64,000 nucleotides of DNA from JAOUJD01 sp963726405 (GTDB lineage Bacteria; Pseudomonadota; Gammaproteobacteria; Burkholderiales; Burkholderiaceae_F), in contig CAVSCF010000004.1 of assembly GCA_963726405.1 (NCBI GenBank), positions 1 through 64,000 of the forward strand, in the 5' to 3' direction. A program made the translations under genes and the position numbers. The notes under the pieces were generated by a model, which did no database searches, had not been told where the DNA came from, and saw only the letters and a list, made by a program, of their open reading frames with translations. This document shows positions 62,065 through 64,000 of this stretch, one piece after another (within the stretch, counting starts at the first letter, position 1; every line of letters starts with the position of its first letter).

Positions 62065-64000
62065 TTACTGCCACATGCCGCGCATCCGCGCGGCAAGGTC
62101 GACGCGGGGCAGGGGCTGCGCTCCGCGCGCACCTTCGGCGGCGGCCACGGGCCAGCTGGTCCGCTCGAAGCGGGCCGACAGACCATCGGGAATGAAGCGC
62201 GAACGCGACGCGTAGACGTGGCGGTCGCCGCCGCTTCCCTGCTGGTGCACGAAGAAGCGCTGCGGGACGACCACGGTCAGGTGATCCTTCGCGCGCGTCA
62301 TCGCAACGTACAGGAGCCGCCGCTCTTCCTCGAGTTCGGCGCTCGTGCCGGTCGAAAGGTCGGACGGGATGCAGCCATCGACCGCGTTGAGCAGGTACAC
62401 CGCCTTCCACTCCTGGCCCTTGGCCGAATGAATGGTGGAGAGGATCAGGTAATCCTCGTCCTTCAGCGGGGCGCCGGCCTCGTCGCTCGTGGCTCCGGGC
62501 GGATCGAGCGTCAGTTCGGTGAGAAAGCGTTCACGCGACGGATACCCGGCCGCGACGGCCTCCAGTTGACGCAGGTCGGCCAGCCGCACGTCGGCGTTCT
62601 CGTGCCGGCGCTGCAGATGCGGCTCGTACCAGCGGTGAACGAGTTCGAGCTCGGCGGGCCAGCCCGGGGACCGGGCGCGCAGTTGTCGGAACGCCGCCGC
62701 GAATTCCTCCCACTCGGAAGCCCCTCCGTGAGGCGCCGGCATCGCGGCGACGGCTTCGGCCGGGTCCGTGCTGGCAAAGGTATCGAGCATGCGCGCCGCC
62801 GTCTTCGGTCCCACGCCCGGAAGGAGTTGCAGCACGCGAAAGCCAGCCACGCGATCGCGCGGATTCTCGAGCAGGCGAAGGAAGGCGAGCACGTCCTTCA
62901 CGTGGGCGGCTTCGAGGAACTTGAGACCGCCGAACTTGACGTACGGAATGTTGCGCCGGACAAGTTCCAGTTCGAGCACCGCGCTGTGGCTCGACGCGCG
63001 GAAGAGGACCGCCTGCGATTTCAGCGCGGTGGCCGCTTCGCGCCGCTCGAGCACCTGGTCGGCCACGTAGCGCGCCTGCTCGGCTTCGTCGGCGACGGTC
63101 ACGATGCGCGGAAGTTCGTGCGACTCGCGTTCGCTCCAGAGATCCTTCGTGAAGCGCTCGCTCGCGAGGCCGATGACCGCGTTGGTCGCGTCGAGGATCG
63201 GCCGGGTCGAGCGGTAGTTGCGTGCGAGCGTGACCACGCGCGCCGAAGGCGTGAACTGCGACGGATAGTCGAGGATGTTGCGCACGGTGGCGCCGCGAAA
63301 GGCGTAGATCGCCTGCGCGTCGTCGCCGACGGCCGTCAATCCCCGCCCGTCGGGTTTCAGCGCGAGAAGGATGGTGGCCTGCAGCCGGTTCGTGTCCTGG
63401 TATTCGTCGACCATCACGTGGCTGAAGCGCTGCCGCACTTCGCCGGCGAGCGCAGGCTCGTCCATCATCTGCGCCCAGTAGAGCAGCAGGTCGTCGTAGT
63501 CGAGCACGCCCTGCCGCTGCTTCGCTTCCACATAGGCGGCGAAGAGCCGGCGCAGTTGCGGCTCCCACGACGCGCACCACGGATAGTCCTGCGCGAGGAC
63601 GCGATCGAGGCTCGCCTGCTTGTTGACGGCCGTCGAGTAGATCGCGAGGCAGGTGCCCTTCAGCGGAAACCGTTCGCCGCTTTCGTTGAGGCGCAGTTCC
63701 GCACGCACGAGGTTCATCAGGTCGGCCGCGTCCTCGCGGTCGAGTATGGTGAACGCCGGATCCATTCCGCACCGCTCCGCGTACTCGCGCAGCAGCCGCG
63801 CGCCGATGCCGTGAAAGGTTCCGGCCCACGGCAACGCCGAATGCGCGACGCGCGACCACTGTTCGCCCAGTTGCGCGACGATCCCTTCCACGCGTCGCGC
63901 CATCTCGGCCGCGGCGCGGCGCGAGAACGTCAGCAGAAGGATCGTGCGGGGATCGACGCCGCTGGCGACCAGGCAGGCCACCCGATGCGCCAGCGTATTG
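62065..64000 (-). CDS. UvrD/Rep-family ATP-dependent DNA helicase (N-terminus beyond window)
   Basis: The frame is open from the window end to a TAA at 62065, giving about 645 codons of the C-terminal part. The segment starts just after the Walker A site (NTLAHRVACLVASG). It contains TFHGIGARLLREYA (motif Ia region), MVDEYQDTNRLQ (motif II), the DDAQAIYAFRGA (motif III) and RNYRSTRPIL (motif IV) segments, and STIHSAKGQEWKAVYL (motif V) with MTRAKDHLTVVVP (motif VI). It is a 3'-5' SF1A helicase of the PcrA/UvrD/Rep group. The presence of all visible motifs supports activity. Confidence 0.92.
   Translation of the reverse strand, partial: NTLAHRVACLVASGVDPRTILLLTFSRRAAAEMARRVEGIVAQLGEQWSRVAHSALPWAGTFHGIGARLLREYAERCGMDPAFTILDREDAADLMNLVRAELRLNESGERFPLKGTCLAIYSTAVNKQASLDRVLAQDYPWCASWEPQLRRLFAAYVEAKQRQGVLDYDDLLLYWAQMMDEPALAGEVRQRFSHVMVDEYQDTNRLQATILLALKPDGRGLTAVGDDAQAIYAFRGATVRNILDYPSQFTPSARVVTLARNYRSTRPILDATNAVIGLASERFTKDLWSERESHELPRIVTVADEAEQARYVADQVLERREAATALKSQAVLFRASSHSAVLELELVRRNIPYVKFGGLKFLEAAHVKDVLAFLRLLENPRDRVAGFRVLQLLPGVGPKTAARMLDTFASTDPAEAVAAMPAPHGGASEWEEFAAAFRQLRARSPGWPAELELVHRWYEPHLQRRHENADVRLADLRQLEAVAAGYPSRERFLTELTLDPPGATSDEAGAPLKDEDYLILSTIHSAKGQEWKAVYLLNAVDGCIPSDLSTGTSAELEEERRLLYVAMTRAKDHLTVVVPQRFFVHQQGSGGDRHVYASRSRFIPDGLSARFERTSWPVAAAEGARGAQPLPRVDLAARMRGMWQ

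Overview
The window is GC-rich, densely coded DNA from what looks like a betaproteobacterium, probably Burkholderiales. The lineage is inferred from gene content (TRAP transporters, CaiB-type CoA-transferases, the CbpA/CbpM pair, LapA-type membrane protein, DUF4266/DUF3570 proteins) and from protein similarity read by eye. No rRNA, tRNA or CRISPR array was seen.

Layout. 1-6.2 kb holds a flavin oxidoreductase cut by the window edge, a frameshifted DUF2855 gene, a DUF1330 gene, a frameshifted M1 aminopeptidase and an acetyltransferase. 6.9-10.2 kb encodes a MacAB-like ABC efflux system. 10.2-12.9 kb is a patchy accessory stretch: an IS3-type transposase remnant, a cytochrome c, a LapA-like membrane protein, and remnants of a CaiB CoA-transferase and a VOC protein. 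12.9-14.7 kb encodes a lipoprotein glucose/sorbosone-type dehydrogenase with a diheme cytochrome c. 14.8-25.0 kb is an organic-acid catabolic locus. It comprises a CoA-transferase, a crotonase, a three-part TRAP transporter and a class V aminotransferase, divergent from a GntR regulator and a very large FAD/Fe-S dehydrogenase. Two GGTATAC palindromes lie in the divergent promoter. 25-30 kb holds small hypotheticals, a pirin and CbpA/CbpM.

30.4-47.7 kb is the most striking region: about 17 same-strand genes, mostly overlapping or only a few bases apart. It starts with an ApbE flavin transferase and a large HzsA-related multiheme lipoprotein. A second heme-motif lipoprotein, two outer-membrane beta-barrel proteins, a TlpA thioredoxin, a DUF4266 lipoprotein and a DUF3570 protein follow. 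It ends with three TPR proteins, a TolQ-like channel, two TolR/ExbD-like proteins and an AgmX/GltG-like TonB-type protein. The second half matches the Agl-Glt envelope machinery known from Myxococcus gliding and from non-gliding proteobacteria. The reading offered here is a proton-motive-force-driven trans-envelope complex coupled to an extracytoplasmic redox module of unknown function.

47.9-64 kb contains a CitE-like lyase with an MFS transporter, the AhpC/AhpF peroxide pair, a TPR-aspartyl hydroxylase, an SDR, a LysR regulator divergent from an AhpD-like protein and an unusual PNPOx-reductase-ferredoxin fusion, an esterase, a CNNM/CorC protein, two gene remnants and a UvrD helicase cut by the window end.

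Three genes carry five apparent +1 frameshifts, three of them at short homopolymers. Sequencing error and recent gene decay cannot be told apart here.
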